Shown: piece by piece, positions 1 through 8,305 of the stretch
Layout: the number at the start of each line of letters is the position of its first letter
Numbering within the stretch: position 1 is the stretch's first letter
Assembly: GCA_031420415.1 (NCBI GenBank)
Contig: JANOMT010000030.1
Coordinates: 1 to 64,000, forward strand
Source: JANYGA01 sp031420415
Lineage (GTDB): Bacteria; Vulcanimicrobiota; Vulcanimicrobiia; Vulcanimicrobiales; Vulcanimicrobiaceae
Direction of reading: 5' to 3'
Length of the DNA: 64,000 nucleotides
Position numbers and translations under genes: made by a program
Notes under the pieces: model-generated
Database searches by the model: none
Told to the model about the DNA's origin: nothing
The model's input: only the letters and a program-made list of their open reading frames with translations

Positions 1-399
1 CCCGGCGCGTCGCGCTGCTTTCTCGGCGGTATCGTTGCGTACGATAACGCGGTGAAGGAGGCGCTGCTCGACGTGCCGCACGCGACGCTTGCGGCGCACG
101 GGGCCGTGAGTGCAGAAGTTGCGGAAGCGATGGCGCGTGGCGCGTGCGAGCGACTCGGAACGACCTTTGCGCTCGCCACGACGGGCATCGCAGGGCCGAC
201 CGGTGCCACGGAAGGCAAGCCCGTCGGGCTCGTCTACATCGCGCTCGCCGAGCGCGGAGGTTCCGTCGACGTACGGCGCATCACACTTCCGGGGTCGCGC
301 GATGAAGTTCGCAACCGCGCGCTCATGTTCGCCCTCAACATGCTCTGGCGCCGCCTCGAAGGCGACCAAATGATGGTTCCACGCGTTAGTATGGCGTAG
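1..399 (+). CDS. cinA: CinA C-terminal domain (nicotinamide-nucleotide amidohydrolase), 5' truncated
   Basis: The reading frame is open from the first base, so the gene begins upstream of the window. The visible 132 residues carry hallmarks of the CinA C-terminal (PncC) domain: GASRCFLGG at the very start, the AHGAVS segment, an EAMARGA helix and the ATTGIAGPTG loop. In this family the domain deamidates nicotinamide mononucleotide for pyridine nucleotide salvage; some bacteria carry it fused to a MoCF-like N-terminal domain, and which form is present here cannot be seen. A GTG at 52 could be mistaken for a start, but conserved family sequence precedes it. The next gene follows after 23 bases. 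Confidence 0.9.
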   Translation, partial: PGASRCFLGGIVAYDNAVKEALLDVPHATLAAHGAVSAEVAEAMARGACERLGTTFALATTGIAGPTGATEGKPVGLVYIALAERGGSVDVRRITLPGSRDEVRNRALMFALNMLWRRLEGDQMMVPRVSMA

Positions 400-422
400 C
401 CGCCCTTTCGAAAGGCCTCGTT

Positions 423-2600
423 TTGAAACGTTCGCTCGTTATCGCTGCCTCGTTGACCGCTGCGTTTGCCCTCGTGGGCTGTGGTGGGGGTGGCGGCGGC
501 GGCACCTCGCCGGGTCAATCCGTTCCCGTGACGGTCACTCAGGTGCCGGGGCCCGCGACCACGCCCCCGCCCGTTGCCGGGCCGAATGCGACGGTCGTCT
601 CGATTCAATCGGTGCCCTCGGGACTCGGCGTGACGATTGCTAACGGAGCGGCTTCGCAGAGTGCTACGACGCCCGTCTCGACGACGCCGCGTGTTTCGAA
701 TCTTCAGACGTTAATTTCGATCGCCCCGAATAACGGCGGCCTCGCGTATACGTATGCGGTCGACCAGCACGGCGCGGGCAACAAGACCTTTCTCTACAAT
801 CAGGCGGCGGATACGAACGGGTCGATCGGCTCGGTGTCCTCGTCGTCATCCGCGCGTAGCCTCGGTTCGTCGGGAGCGAGACGCGCGTCTGCGGATGCTG
901 CGACGGTCCCACATCGTTTTTCACGCGGCGCGCTCGGCCGGCCCTCGGTGAGTTCGTCGCGAGTCGTCGTGCGCTATCGGGCGGCCGCACTCGGCGTGGC
1001 GGGCCTCGGGCGGACGCATCAGATCGAGAGCGCCGAAGGCGTGGCAAGCGGCATCGATATTGGTCCGCGGACGGGTGCGATCATCACGCGCGTGCTCGAG
1101 GTTCCGTCTGGCGGCACGATGACGGGGTTCGCGACCGCGATGCGCGCGAAGCCGGAAGTCGTCTCGGCCGATGCAGAACGACTTTATTACACCGAAAGCT
1201 CGTTGGTGTTCACGCCGAACGACAATCACTTCGATAGCACGCAGCAATGGTCGATGTTCGCGATTGGTGCGCCCTATGCGTGGGGCTACACGCACGGAAG
1301 TTCCAGCATCGCGATCGCAATGATCGATACGGGCGTCGATTTCAACCATCAAGATTTCGCAGGACCGAAGATCACCTTCGCGGAGAGCATTCTGAATGGC
1401 GTAAAGACGGCGGGGAACATAGCGGCGCAAGATAACGACGGCCACGGTACCAACGTCGCCGGCATCGCAGCCGCGGACACCAATAACAGCTTTGGGTACG
1501 CGGGGGTCGGCTTCGATACGAGTCTCCAGATCTACAAAGTGTTTTCCGATGGTACGGCAGCGAATAAATATGCGACCTCCGCAAACTCAGGCGACGTCAC
1601 GCAAGCGATCTACGATGCCGTCTCGCATGGAGCACGCGTCATCAATTTGAGCCTCGGGACGTGTCAAGTCGAAGGCGCCGATCCGATGCAACGCGATGCC
1701 GTCGCCTTCGCCCTTGCGCACAACGTGAGCGTCGTCGCGGCGGCAGGCAACGAGCGTAGCGGTACGAGTGGCGACGCGAATTGCGCGAATGGCTCGTCGA
1801 CGGTCGATTTTCCGGCCGCCTACGATGGCGTGATCGCGGTCGGAGCTTCGAAGCTCGACGATACGAAGTCACCGGGAATCGCTTCGACGCTGAATACGGA
1901 AGCCGTCGCGTCCTATTCGAACAGCGGCCCCGGGCTCACGCTCGTAGCTCCGGGCGGCGATCCAACGCAAGCCGATACCGCAGCCGGGGCCACGACGGCC
2001 GATCTGTTGCATTGGATCGCGGGGCTTTACTCGTCAACTGCCGCAGACCCCGCGATGCAGTGTCGCATCAAAACCGACTGCCGCGCTCTCTTCGCTGGAA
2101 CGTCGCAAGCCTCACCGCATGCGGCTGGTGTCGTCGCGCTCATGCTAGCGGCGAATCCCGGGCTTACGCCCGCGCAGATCAAAACGATTCTCGCAAGTAC
2201 GGCAGACGATCTCGGCGATCCCAACCAAGGCTCGGGTCGCCTCGATGCGTACCGCGCGCTCGCCGCGGTGATCGGCGATGCGAATCCCCCGGCGCTTCCG
2301 ACGAACGCCAACTTCGTCGCCTTCGCCTACGTGCCGAACGGCACGAATACGCCGCAGATTATCGACGTGACGTTCACTGCGGGCGCGCGCGTCGCGAGCA
2401 ACGGAACGTTTCGCATCGCTGATATCCCTGCGAATGCCTCGAACTATAAAATCGGCATCTGGTACGACGCCAACGGCGACGGCAAAGTCGACGCGGGCGA
2501 TTACTTCGGGAGTTCACAAACGTGTTCGGCCGCCGCAACGTGCTCGAGCGCCGCGGGCATCACCGCACATCCGGTCGCAGCGGGGTTCGTACTGAACTAA
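423..2600 (+). CDS. Secreted subtilisin-like (S8) serine peptidase lipoprotein
   Basis: A 725-residue protein starting at TTG. The N-terminus is a lipoprotein signal with lipobox LVGC (Cys20), followed by a poly-Gly and Pro/Thr linker, so it is likely anchored outside the cytoplasmic membrane. Residues about 180-255 look like an inhibitor-I9-type propeptide. The S8 catalytic triad is visible: Asp302 in the IDTGVD motif, His341 in DGHGTNVAGI, and Ser561 in AGTSQASPHAAG, with the oxyanion Asn near 443 in AAGNE. The C-terminal 100 residues form a small beta domain, possibly adhesive, with a DANGDGKVDAGD calcium-loop-like motif. Substrate is unknown; scavenging of external protein is the natural guess. 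A strong hairpin follows the gene. Confidence 0.9.
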   Translation: MKRSLVIAASLTAAFALVGCGGGGGGGTSPGQSVPVTVTQVPGPATTPPPVAGPNATVVSIQSVPSGLGVTIANGAASQSATTPVSTTPRVSNLQTLISIAPNNGGLAYTYAVDQHGAGNKTFLYNQAADTNGSIGSVSSSSSARSLGSSGARRASADAATVPHRFSRGALGRPSVSSSRVVVRYRAAALGVAGLGRTHQIESAEGVASGIDIGPRTGAIITRVLEVPSGGTMTGFATAMRAKPEVVSADAERLYYTESSLVFTPNDNHFDSTQQWSMFAIGAPYAWGYTHGSSSIAIAMIDTGVDFNHQDFAGPKITFAESILNGVKTAGNIAAQDNDGHGTNVAGIAAADTNNSFGYAGVGFDTSLQIYKVFSDGTAANKYATSANSGDVTQAIYDAVSHGARVINLSLGTCQVEGADPMQRDAVAFALAHNVSVVAAAGNERSGTSGDANCANGSSTVDFPAAYDGVIAVGASKLDDTKSPGIASTLNTEAVASYSNSGPGLTLVAPGGDPTQADTAAGATTADLLHWIAGLYSSTAADPAMQCRIKTDCRALFAGTSQASPHAAGVVALMLAANPGLTPAQIKTILASTADDLGDPNQGSGRLDAYRALAAVIGDANPPALPTNANFVAFAYVPNGTNTPQIIDVTFTAGARVASNGTFRIADIPANASNYKIGIWYDANGDGKVDAGDYFGSSQTCSAAATCSSAAGITAHPVAAGFVLN

Positions 2601-2626
2601 AAGTTTCGGCGATGAAAATTCGCGAG

Positions 2627-2661
2627 GTCATCCGTCGTATCGAAGCAGATAGACGGATGAC
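2627..2661 (+). terminator. Hairpin downstream of S8 peptidase gene
   Basis: A perfect 10-bp inverted repeat (GTCATCCGTC, then 15 bases, then GACGGATGAC) lies 27 bases after the stop codon and is followed by TTTCTAAATT. The long loop and weak T-tract make it an imperfect intrinsic terminator, but its position fits transcription end for the peptidase gene. Confidence 0.5.
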
Positions 2662-2901
2662 TTTCTAAATTACCGAGGTACGAAGGCGCCTACGTACGCG
2701 CCACGCCAAATTCTCATGGCGCCGACGATCGGCTCCGGCTTCGGGACTCCGCGGTATCGAAACTGCGAGGCAACCGTTCTTTCCGCGGCCGGCAAGCCCG
2801 ACCGCGCGAATACCCGCCTCGGTCGGCCACGCGCACCGTAGTGTAGGCGGCCCCAAATGACTCCGTACGCGCGTCGTTGACGGCGGTCCGGTAAACTATC
2901 A

Positions 2902-2941
2902 GTCAAGGTCTGTCAAATCCGTCAAATTGACGTTTCTTGAC
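2902..2941. repeat. GTCAA/TTGAC repeat cluster with CGTCAAATTGACG palindrome
   Basis: GTCAA occurs at 2902, 2912 and 2921 on the plus strand and as TTGAC at 2927 and 2937, giving five units in 40 bases at roughly 9-10 base steps. Units three and four form a perfect 13-base palindrome at 2920-2932. Such spacing is typical of a multimeric operator, but no regulator gene is adjacent and the downstream frame looks decayed, so function is inferred only. Confidence 0.35.
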
Positions 2942-3250
2942 GGACGATCTCTGCTCGAGAAGACGCTGTACGGAAGCGCTTTCGCGACACGAACCGCGCG
3001 CGAGATTGCCGTCGCGCTCGCCGTCGCCGATCTCGGGCCTGGCGCGCATGCCCTCGGTGATGGAGCAAGGAGCCTTAGCACGACATCAGACACACTCGGA
3101 TCGATTCGATCGAATCTCATCAAGAAAGACATCTTGTTCGTGCCGGCTTCGGGAATGGTGCGATTCCGGATGCCACTCGCCGATCGCTATGTCATCGCGT
3201 TTCGCCGAGGCATTGCGCAGCCGAAAAGCAGCGGTACGTTTTCTCGGTGA
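2927..3250 (+). pseudogene. Decayed C-terminus of an AAA-type ATP-binding protein
   Basis: The frame read from 2927 contains a segment (SDTLGSIRSNLIKKDILF, then VPASGMVRFRMPLADRYV) that resembles the winged-helix C-terminal end of stand-alone bacterial and archaeal AAA ATPases, in which a helix-turn-helix is followed by a loop and a final beta hairpin. No Walker motifs are found upstream in any frame, so only the tail remains. A second overlapping frame (2937-3260) shows no family resemblance. Assignment rests on pattern memory of this family and is tentative. Confidence 0.3.
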
Positions 3251-3272
3251 GTCGCTTTGACGACCGCACCAC

Positions 3273-3281
3273 TGTTATACT
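3273..3281 (+). promoter_or_regulatory. Extended -10 promoter element (TGTTATACT)
   Basis: TGTTATACT matches an extended -10 (TGn-TATACT). A TTGACG lies upstream at 3257 but only 13 bases away, too close to act as a standard -35. The predicted start point near 3288 gives a leader of about 55 bases to the CAP lipoprotein start. Confidence 0.45.
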
Positions 3282-3343
3282 CGGATAGTCTCGGTACGTG
3301 AGGCTTTTTATCACGCGCGGCATTTGCTCGTGAGGTGCTTCGC

Positions 3344-4351
3344 ATGAAAGGATGCACGGTGCGCGCGCGTTTTCACCCTCTTCTCGGCGTTCCACTTCTC
3401 ATGAGCGTCATCGCCTGTAACGGAGGAGGCGGGTCTGCGCCGACGCCGTCCGGCCCGGCTGGTGGGCCGCAAGGGCCGCCTATCGCAATTGCGCCGACGC
3501 CATCGCCGACACCGACGCCCACGCTGCCGCCACCGGTTCTAACGCAAGGTCGCGTCGTCGATCTTCCCTATGATGGAACACCTACGAATCCGGGTGTGAG
3601 TGTCGTCAACGACTCACCCGCACCGATTGGTGCCGCGATCGCAAACGCGAGCGTCTATATCGGCCCTCGTCCCGTTGGAGGGTCAACGACACCAGCCGGA
3701 GTGCCGGCCGGATTCCAGGCCGCATTGACGGACGCCAATGGTGCCTTTACCTTCGCGAACGCGCCGCTCGGCCGATCGGTAATCACGATCTTCGGCAGCG
3801 CCGGATACCTCGCGGTTCTCCATCAGGATGTGACGATCGCCGCGACGTCGAGCTCGCTTCCGACCTATTATTTAAGCAAGCCGACTGTCTCCGAAAATGG
3901 TTTCCTCGCACTCATAAATGCCGATCGCGTAAAATACTCCGTGAAGCCGCTCGTGCTCGATGAAGCCCTGATGGAGGCCGGACGATATTGGGCGCAGTTT
4001 ATGGCGAAGAATCAGTATTTCGCCCATTGTATTCCGGCATCGCTATGTACGCCTGGATCGACCACGCCGAATCCGACCGCGTACACGCCTCACGATCTTA
4101 CACCGACCGCTCGAGCAACGTACTTCCATGAGTATTCGCAGATCGGGAATGGCGAGAATCTCGCGGCAGGATTCACCGATTACACCAGCGCCGAAGCGGC
4201 CTTCATGTCTGAAAGCCAATACTGCCCGAACGGTAATCCCGTCGGTTGCGCATTCACCGAGCAAAACGGTCATTTCATCAATATCACAAACCCGGGCTAC
4301 GCGTTCGGCGGCGTCGGAATGGCAATCGATCCGGTAATGAATTACCCCTAA
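3344..4351 (+). CDS. CAP/SCP-domain (YkwD-like) lipoprotein, frameshifted near the C-terminus
   Basis: Start ATG at 3344 has GAGGTG six bases upstream. The signal peptide ends in a lipobox SVIAC (Cys25), followed by a Gly/Pro/Thr linker. A carboxypeptidase-regulatory-like beta domain (about residues 70-170) precedes a CAP domain (about 185-335) with the helix ALINADRVKYSVKPL, an active-site-region FAHC, HEYSQIGNGENLA and GHFINI. CAP lipoproteins are secreted proteins of varied function. The frame stops at 4349-4351 in the middle of the last CAP strand. Removing one C from the CCCC run at 4345-4348 restores NYPNYDEEFGALYSGG and continues to a stop at 4428-4430, so the intact protein would be about 361 residues. 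Confidence 0.8.
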   Translation: MKGCTVRARFHPLLGVPLLMSVIACNGGGGSAPTPSGPAGGPQGPPIAIAPTPSPTPTPTLPPPVLTQGRVVDLPYDGTPTNPGVSVVNDSPAPIGAAIANASVYIGPRPVGGSTTPAGVPAGFQAALTDANGAFTFANAPLGRSVITIFGSAGYLAVLHQDVTIAATSSSLPTYYLSKPTVSENGFLALINADRVKYSVKPLVLDEALMEAGRYWAQFMAKNQYFAHCIPASLCTPGSTTPNPTAYTPHDLTPTARATYFHEYSQIGNGENLAAGFTDYTSAEAAFMSESQYCPNGNPVGCAFTEQNGHFINITNPGYAFGGVGMAIDPVMNYP

Positions 4352-4430
4352 CTACGACGAGGAATTCGGCGCTCTGTACAGCGGCGGCCTCGCGACGTGT
4401 CTTCAGTACGTACCTGGCCTTCGTAAATAA
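4350..4430 (+). pseudogene. Out-of-frame tail of the CAP lipoprotein
   Basis: Read from 4350, this segment encodes NYDEEFGALYSGGLATC and ends at TAA 4428. The YDEEFG stretch matches the final beta strand expected for the CAP domain, so this is the displaced end of the preceding gene, one base out of frame. Confidence 0.7.
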
Positions 4431-4477
4431 TGCTGCCGATAGGTGTCGGTCGGCACCTCTGCTTTACTTGCGGGTGA

Positions 4478-4630
4478 GATGTTCCGATCGGATCGCTCGC
4501 GGATGCTTCGTTCGACGTCGTGGTGTCGAGTCGGGCGGTCCACAATCTTGACGACGCGGCGGATCGTATCCGCGCGCTCGCGGAGATCGTGCGTGTCGTC
4601 CGGCCGGGTGAAAAGCCGGCGACGGTTAAC
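4478..4630 (+). pseudogene. Class I SAM-methyltransferase fragment
   Basis: The frame through 4505-4630 reads DASFDVVVSSRAVHNLDD and then ALAEIVRVVRPGEKP, which are motifs post-I to III of a class I methyltransferase (the usual FDVVVSS, LHNL and EIARVLRPGG signature). An in-frame stop sits at 4475-4477 and no SAM-binding GxGxG motif is found upstream; after 4630 the frame loses similarity. It is a remnant, cut off at both ends, of a gene once transcribed toward the following minus-strand operon. Confidence 0.6.
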
Positions 4631-4651
4631 GGGCGCCGCGCCGGGCGACGT

Positions 4652-5692
4652 CTACGCGCTAGAGGCGACCTCGTAGCCAACCGCTGCAAGGACGCGCTGC
4701 GTCGCCAATCCGTCGGCGAACGTTGGGAGATCGGCGGGCTTGCCTGCGATCGCGTCGGCGAAGGCGTCGAGTAACGTGACGAACGGTGGGATGTTCGGAT
4801 GTGCGGCGCGGAGGTGATTGTGCGCTTGCGGCTTGAGTTCGAGTTCCGACGTCTCCTCATCGTCGACGATGAAGGTCGTGACGTCGAGAAGATCGGGTCC
4901 GCTCGCGACGGCGGTGCGCGTCGCACCATGGACGGCAAGCGTCGACGATGCGATCGCACGCGTCGCATCCGCGGTAATCGTTGCGATCAGACCATCGCCA
5001 TAATCGATCGTTGCGAACGCACCATCGGCCACGTCGCTCGTGAAGGCCACGCCGCCGGCCATACGGTTGGGATTGGCGGTACGTTCGTAGCCGGTAGCTC
5101 GCACCGGCGGCCGACCAGCGAGCCACGTCGCGGTATCGACGAGATGCGCGAGGATCGCGCCCGTAAGACCGCCACCGCGTCTGCGTTCGAACCACCACGA
5201 ATTGGGGCGCTCGACCTCGGCACGTAAGATGCTCCCGTACCACGCAACTTCCATCGCTCGCAGCGCGCCGAGATGATCGTTTGCGATCAATTCGCGAATC
5301 GCCATGCGCGACGGCGTGTAGCGGAATTCGTGTGCGAGCGCGCAGACCGTGCCCGCACGGGCGCTCGCATCGAGCATCTCTTGCGCTTGCGCGACGTTCA
5401 TCGCGAATGGCTTCTCACACAAAATGTGCAGACCGCGCGCGAGACCGGCGAGGACCTGTTCGCGATGGGCGAACGGCGGCGACGCGATCGAGAGCACGTC
5501 GAGTTCCACGCCTGCGAGCATCGCGTCGAGTGAGGCGAACGCATGCGGAATCTTGCGCGTTTTTGCGACCTCATCGGCGCGCGTCGGCGAAGCGAGCGCG
5601 ACGACTTCGAACGACCCTTGCGCCGTGAACGACGGCGCGTGCACGAGGCCGCCGAAGCTCGAGCCCACGATACCGACGCGTAATTTTTTCAT
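4652..5692 (-). CDS. Gfo/Idh/MocA family NAD(P)-dependent oxidoreductase
   Basis: A 346-residue protein of standard family length. The N-terminal Rossmann fold starts with GIVGSSFGG (residues 8-16), and the family signature CEKPFAMN lies at 92-99, with Lys94 in the usual catalytic or hydride-transfer-supporting position. The C-terminal half is the mixed beta-sheet substrate domain. Members oxidise or reduce sugars, inositols, dihydrodiols or imines, and the sequence alone does not give the substrate. Its ATG overlaps the stop of the aminotransferase gene by four bases (ATGA), so the two are translationally coupled. It is the last gene of a LuxC-aminotransferase-oxidoreductase operon. Confidence 0.88.
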   Translation of the reverse strand: MKKLRVGIVGSSFGGLVHAPSFTAQGSFEVVALASPTRADEVAKTRKIPHAFASLDAMLAGVELDVLSIASPPFAHREQVLAGLARGLHILCEKPFAMNVAQAQEMLDASARAGTVCALAHEFRYTPSRMAIRELIANDHLGALRAMEVAWYGSILRAEVERPNSWWFERRRGGGLTGAILAHLVDTATWLAGRPPVRATGYERTANPNRMAGGVAFTSDVADGAFATIDYGDGLIATITADATRAIASSTLAVHGATRTAVASGPDLLDVTTFIVDDEETSELELKPQAHNHLRAAHPNIPPFVTLLDAFADAIAGKPADLPTFADGLATQRVLAAVGYEVASSA

Positions 5693-6996
5693 ACGAAGAC
5701 CCGATCGGCAACGGCTGCTGCGAGTAACTCGAACGCGCGATTCAGTTGCGCGTCCGTGATGACGGGTGGCGGAGCGAAGGTGATCGATTCACCCCGCATG
5801 CCGGATTGGAGGAGCAGAAGACCTCCGCGCAACGCGCGTATCACGCTCGCATTTGCGAGCGCGGGATCGGTGAATTCGATCGCCCAGAGCATGCCGCGAC
5901 CGCGGACCTGCGCGATCGTTGGATTGCCGCGCGCGATCGTTCCGAGTGCCGCTGCAACGACGGGTTCGCGCGTGCGCGCGATGCCGGGGATATCGAGTCG
6001 CTCGATCTCTGCGAGATTTGCGAGCGCCGCGGCGCATCCCATCGGATTGCCGAGAAACGTCGATGTATGCAGCGCTTCGCCCGCGCTCGGTGCCCAGGCG
6101 TTTGCAATCTCGTCGGTTGTAATCGCAGCCGAAATCGGGAAGCCACCGCCGAGCGCTTTGCCCACGCAGACGATATCGGGCACGATTTCTTCACGCTGCG
6201 ATTCGAACATCACACCCGTGCGGCCCCACGCGGTGTAGATCTCATCGAGAATGAGCAGCGCATCGAATTGCGTACAGAGCGAGCGCAAGCCACGCAAAAA
6301 TCCGTCGGGCGGCACGATGACGCCGGCGCGACCTTGAATCGGCTCGACGAGCACGGCGCCGATGCTGCGATCTTTGCGCAGCGCTTTCTTCACGGCATCG
6401 AGCACGCGCTCGAGCGATTTGGGATCGCGCGGGTCCGGGAAGCGCACGAAGGTCGTCGATTCGCGCAACTGCTTGCGGAACGGCGCGCGAAATTTCGCGA
6501 TGCCGCCAACTTCGAGCGTAGCGTACGAGAGCCCGTGATAGCCACCGGCGAAAGCCAGCACGGTCGGTTCCCCGGTTGCGAGCATCGCGGTTTTCAGCGC
6601 GAACTCGACGGCTTCGGCGCCTCCGCAACAGAGAAAACTCTTCGCGTTCGGCATCGGTGCGATCGCGGCGAGTTTCGCGAGCAAGCGCGCTTTGGTTTCG
6701 CTCGGGTGGACGTCGCCCATACCATGCGGGAGGCGCGCGGCTTGATCGGCGATCGCGCGTGCGACGGCGGGATTGGCGTGGCCCGTGGTTGCGACACCGA
6801 AGGCGGCCGTCGCGTCGATGTAACGATTGCCATCGACGTCGGTCACGATCGCGCCGCTCGCATGATCCCAAAAGATGGGAAAGTCGTCGGCGAGATAGGT
6901 GATGCCGCGATTCTCACTCGCGCGTAGTGCGGTTGCGAGCGATCGCGACTGTGGCCCCGGCACCTCGGTGACGAGGGCTTCCAACGCGTCGCTCAT
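5689..6996 (-). CDS. Class III PLP-dependent aminotransferase
   Basis: A 435-residue enzyme. Features of fold-type I class III aminotransferases are clear: GHANPAVARAI near 72, a CCGGAEAVEFALK phosphate-binding turn, GGYHG at 151, ILDEIYTAWGRTG with the PLP-pyridine-binding Asp251, and the Schiff-base lysine Lys280 in CVGKALGGGFP. The open frame extends farther upstream, but the ATG at 6996 overlaps the LuxC-family stop codon as ATGA and is followed at once by family sequence. Class III members act on omega-amino groups, amines and aldehydes. With a reductase that makes aldehydes directly upstream, transamination of a long-chain or acyl-derived aldehyde to an amine is a reasonable inference. 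Confidence 0.85.
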   Translation of the reverse strand: MSDALEALVTEVPGPQSRSLATALRASENRGITYLADDFPIFWDHASGAIVTDVDGNRYIDATAAFGVATTGHANPAVARAIADQAARLPHGMGDVHPSETKARLLAKLAAIAPMPNAKSFLCCGGAEAVEFALKTAMLATGEPTVLAFAGGYHGLSYATLEVGGIAKFRAPFRKQLRESTTFVRFPDPRDPKSLERVLDAVKKALRKDRSIGAVLVEPIQGRAGVIVPPDGFLRGLRSLCTQFDALLILDEIYTAWGRTGVMFESQREEIVPDIVCVGKALGGGFPISAAITTDEIANAWAPSAGEALHTSTFLGNPMGCAAALANLAEIERLDIPGIARTREPVVAAALGTIARGNPTIAQVRGRGMLWAIEFTDPALANASVIRALRGGLLLLQSGMRGESITFAPPPVITDAQLNRAFELLAAAVADRVFV

Positions 6997-8219
6997 GCGC
7001 GGTAGATAGCCCGCACGAACGGTAGAATCCGCCCAACGCCGCCGTGTTCGCCACCGAGTGGCGGTCGTTGCAGCATTCCGAGCGGAGCGATGCGCGACGC
7101 TCCGCTCGCGCGCGCGAACGCGTCGAGATCGACGCGAGGCGTCGCGATGGCGTCGGGTGAGAACGCGAGGCCTTCGAGTGCGATGGTATGGCGCCGAAGG
7201 AATGCGAGCGCGTCGCCTGGCGAAGCGACGGGGTAGCACGCGATGGTGCGGCGCAGTAGCGGCGGTGCGATCGCGAGATCGTTTTCACCGACGACGACGT
7301 GCGGTGCGAGCGCGCTTGTAACGACGGTCGCGTCACCTTGGGCCGCTCGAAAACGCGCCGATCGGACGTAGGCGGCGACATCTGAATCGTAATCGTCGCT
7401 ACGTGCGGGAAATTCGATCGCGAGCGTATCGCATGCGTTTGCGAGCACCATCGTAAACGCATGCGGTGTGATGGCGGCACCGTCTTCGACAAAAAGCGTG
7501 TGGAGCGAAAGACAGCCTTCACCATCGTAGAGGAGCGCGTCGCGCGCGGCGCCGAGCGCGGCGATGCGGGCCTGTGCTTCGTCGGCAAGTGCGGCGTGCG
7601 TGACGTACCCGATGCTCGTGCGGTGACCGTAGCCGATGAAGCGTGCCTTTGGAGCGAGGTGCGCGCGGATCGCAGCGAGCGCCGCATCGCCCCCGAATGC
7701 GACGACGACGTCGGCATCGCCGAGATGCGCGCCTGCGGCCACGTCGTCGTCACCACGCCACGGCTCCGCACTCGCGCGTGCCGCGAGTTCGGGCGATTCT
7801 TGTGCGAGCGTTTCGAGGAACGCGCCGATGAGGCGATCGTCGCGATCTTTGACGCGCACGTGCGCGCCCGCAACGAGTGCGAAGACGAGGGGATAGAGCG
7901 CGACGCCGATCGTCGTATCGCTCGCGACGATCGTGACGCGTTCGAGCGGCACGAAGGTCACCGCCGGCCGATCGACGCGATCGACGAAATGCTCGAGTGC
8001 ATCGAGGCTTCCAAGTTCGCTGACGACCGTCGCGCAGATCGCCGATGCTTCGATCTCGGCGAAGAGCGTATCGAGCGCGTAATCGATCACGGGCTCCGTA
8101 TAGCCAGTCCGTTCGCGAAGCGCCCGCGTTACGCGGACACGGGGCGGAAAATCGGCATCGCGCCAGCGCGCCGCAGCATCGGCGATCGCACGCGACGCCC
8201 GGACGACGGAATTGGTCAT
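6993..8219 (-). CDS. LuxC-family acyl-CoA/acyl-protein reductase
   Basis: A 408-residue ALDH-like protein from the ATG at 8219. The LuxC family (PF05893) pattern is visible: a cofactor-binding segment RVTIVASDTTIGVALYPLVF, the GYGHRTSIGYV loop (197-206) and the catalytic-cysteine region YDGEGCLSLHTLF with Cys236. LuxC reduces activated acyl groups to aldehydes with NADPH, taking the acyl from CoA or from LuxE. In-frame upstream starts at 8299 and 8330 exist, but 8330 would overlap the divergent lipoprotein start and neither adds family sequence. No luciferase genes are present. It heads a coupled operon with the aminotransferase and Gfo/Idh genes; a LuxE-family partner lies 4 kb away. Confidence 0.8.
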   Translation of the reverse strand: MTNSVVRASRAIADAAARWRDADFPPRVRVTRALRERTGYTEPVIDYALDTLFAEIEASAICATVVSELGSLDALEHFVDRVDRPAVTFVPLERVTIVASDTTIGVALYPLVFALVAGAHVRVKDRDDRLIGAFLETLAQESPELAARASAEPWRGDDDVAAGAHLGDADVVVAFGGDAALAAIRAHLAPKARFIGYGHRTSIGYVTHAALADEAQARIAALGAARDALLYDGEGCLSLHTLFVEDGAAITPHAFTMVLANACDTLAIEFPARSDDYDSDVAAYVRSARFRAAQGDATVVTSALAPHVVVGENDLAIAPPLLRRTIACYPVASPGDALAFLRRHTIALEGLAFSPDAIATPRVDLDAFARASGASRIAPLGMLQRPPLGGEHGGVGRILPFVRAIYRA

Positions 8220-8305
8220 TGCGTTTCGCGTTCGCGTAAAAAGGATGCGATCACTCCGCCCCAAATGCCGCGTTATCGCCGTCTTATCGAAGCGAGGCAT
8301 CTTTC

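Larger units (their letters stand above)
2601..3343. other. Low-coding intergenic stretch with gene remnants
   Basis: No intact gene is supported here. It holds a terminator-like hairpin just after the S8 peptidase gene, about 240 bases in which I see nothing recognisable on either strand, a cluster of GTCAA repeats around 2902-2941, a decayed ATPase-like C-terminus (2927-3250) and an extended -10 element before the CAP lipoprotein. The short open frames on both strands lack family signatures, signal peptides or good ribosome binding sites. Confidence 0.6.

Noticed and set aside
3257..3281. TTGACG-13-TATACT as a full promoter
   Set aside because: Thirteen bases is too short a spacer; only the extended -10 is kept.
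5746..6927. 393-codon plus-strand frame opposite the aminotransferase
   Set aside because: It is antisense to a clear PLP enzyme, is Arg-rich low-complexity sequence, and has no motif or ribosome binding site.
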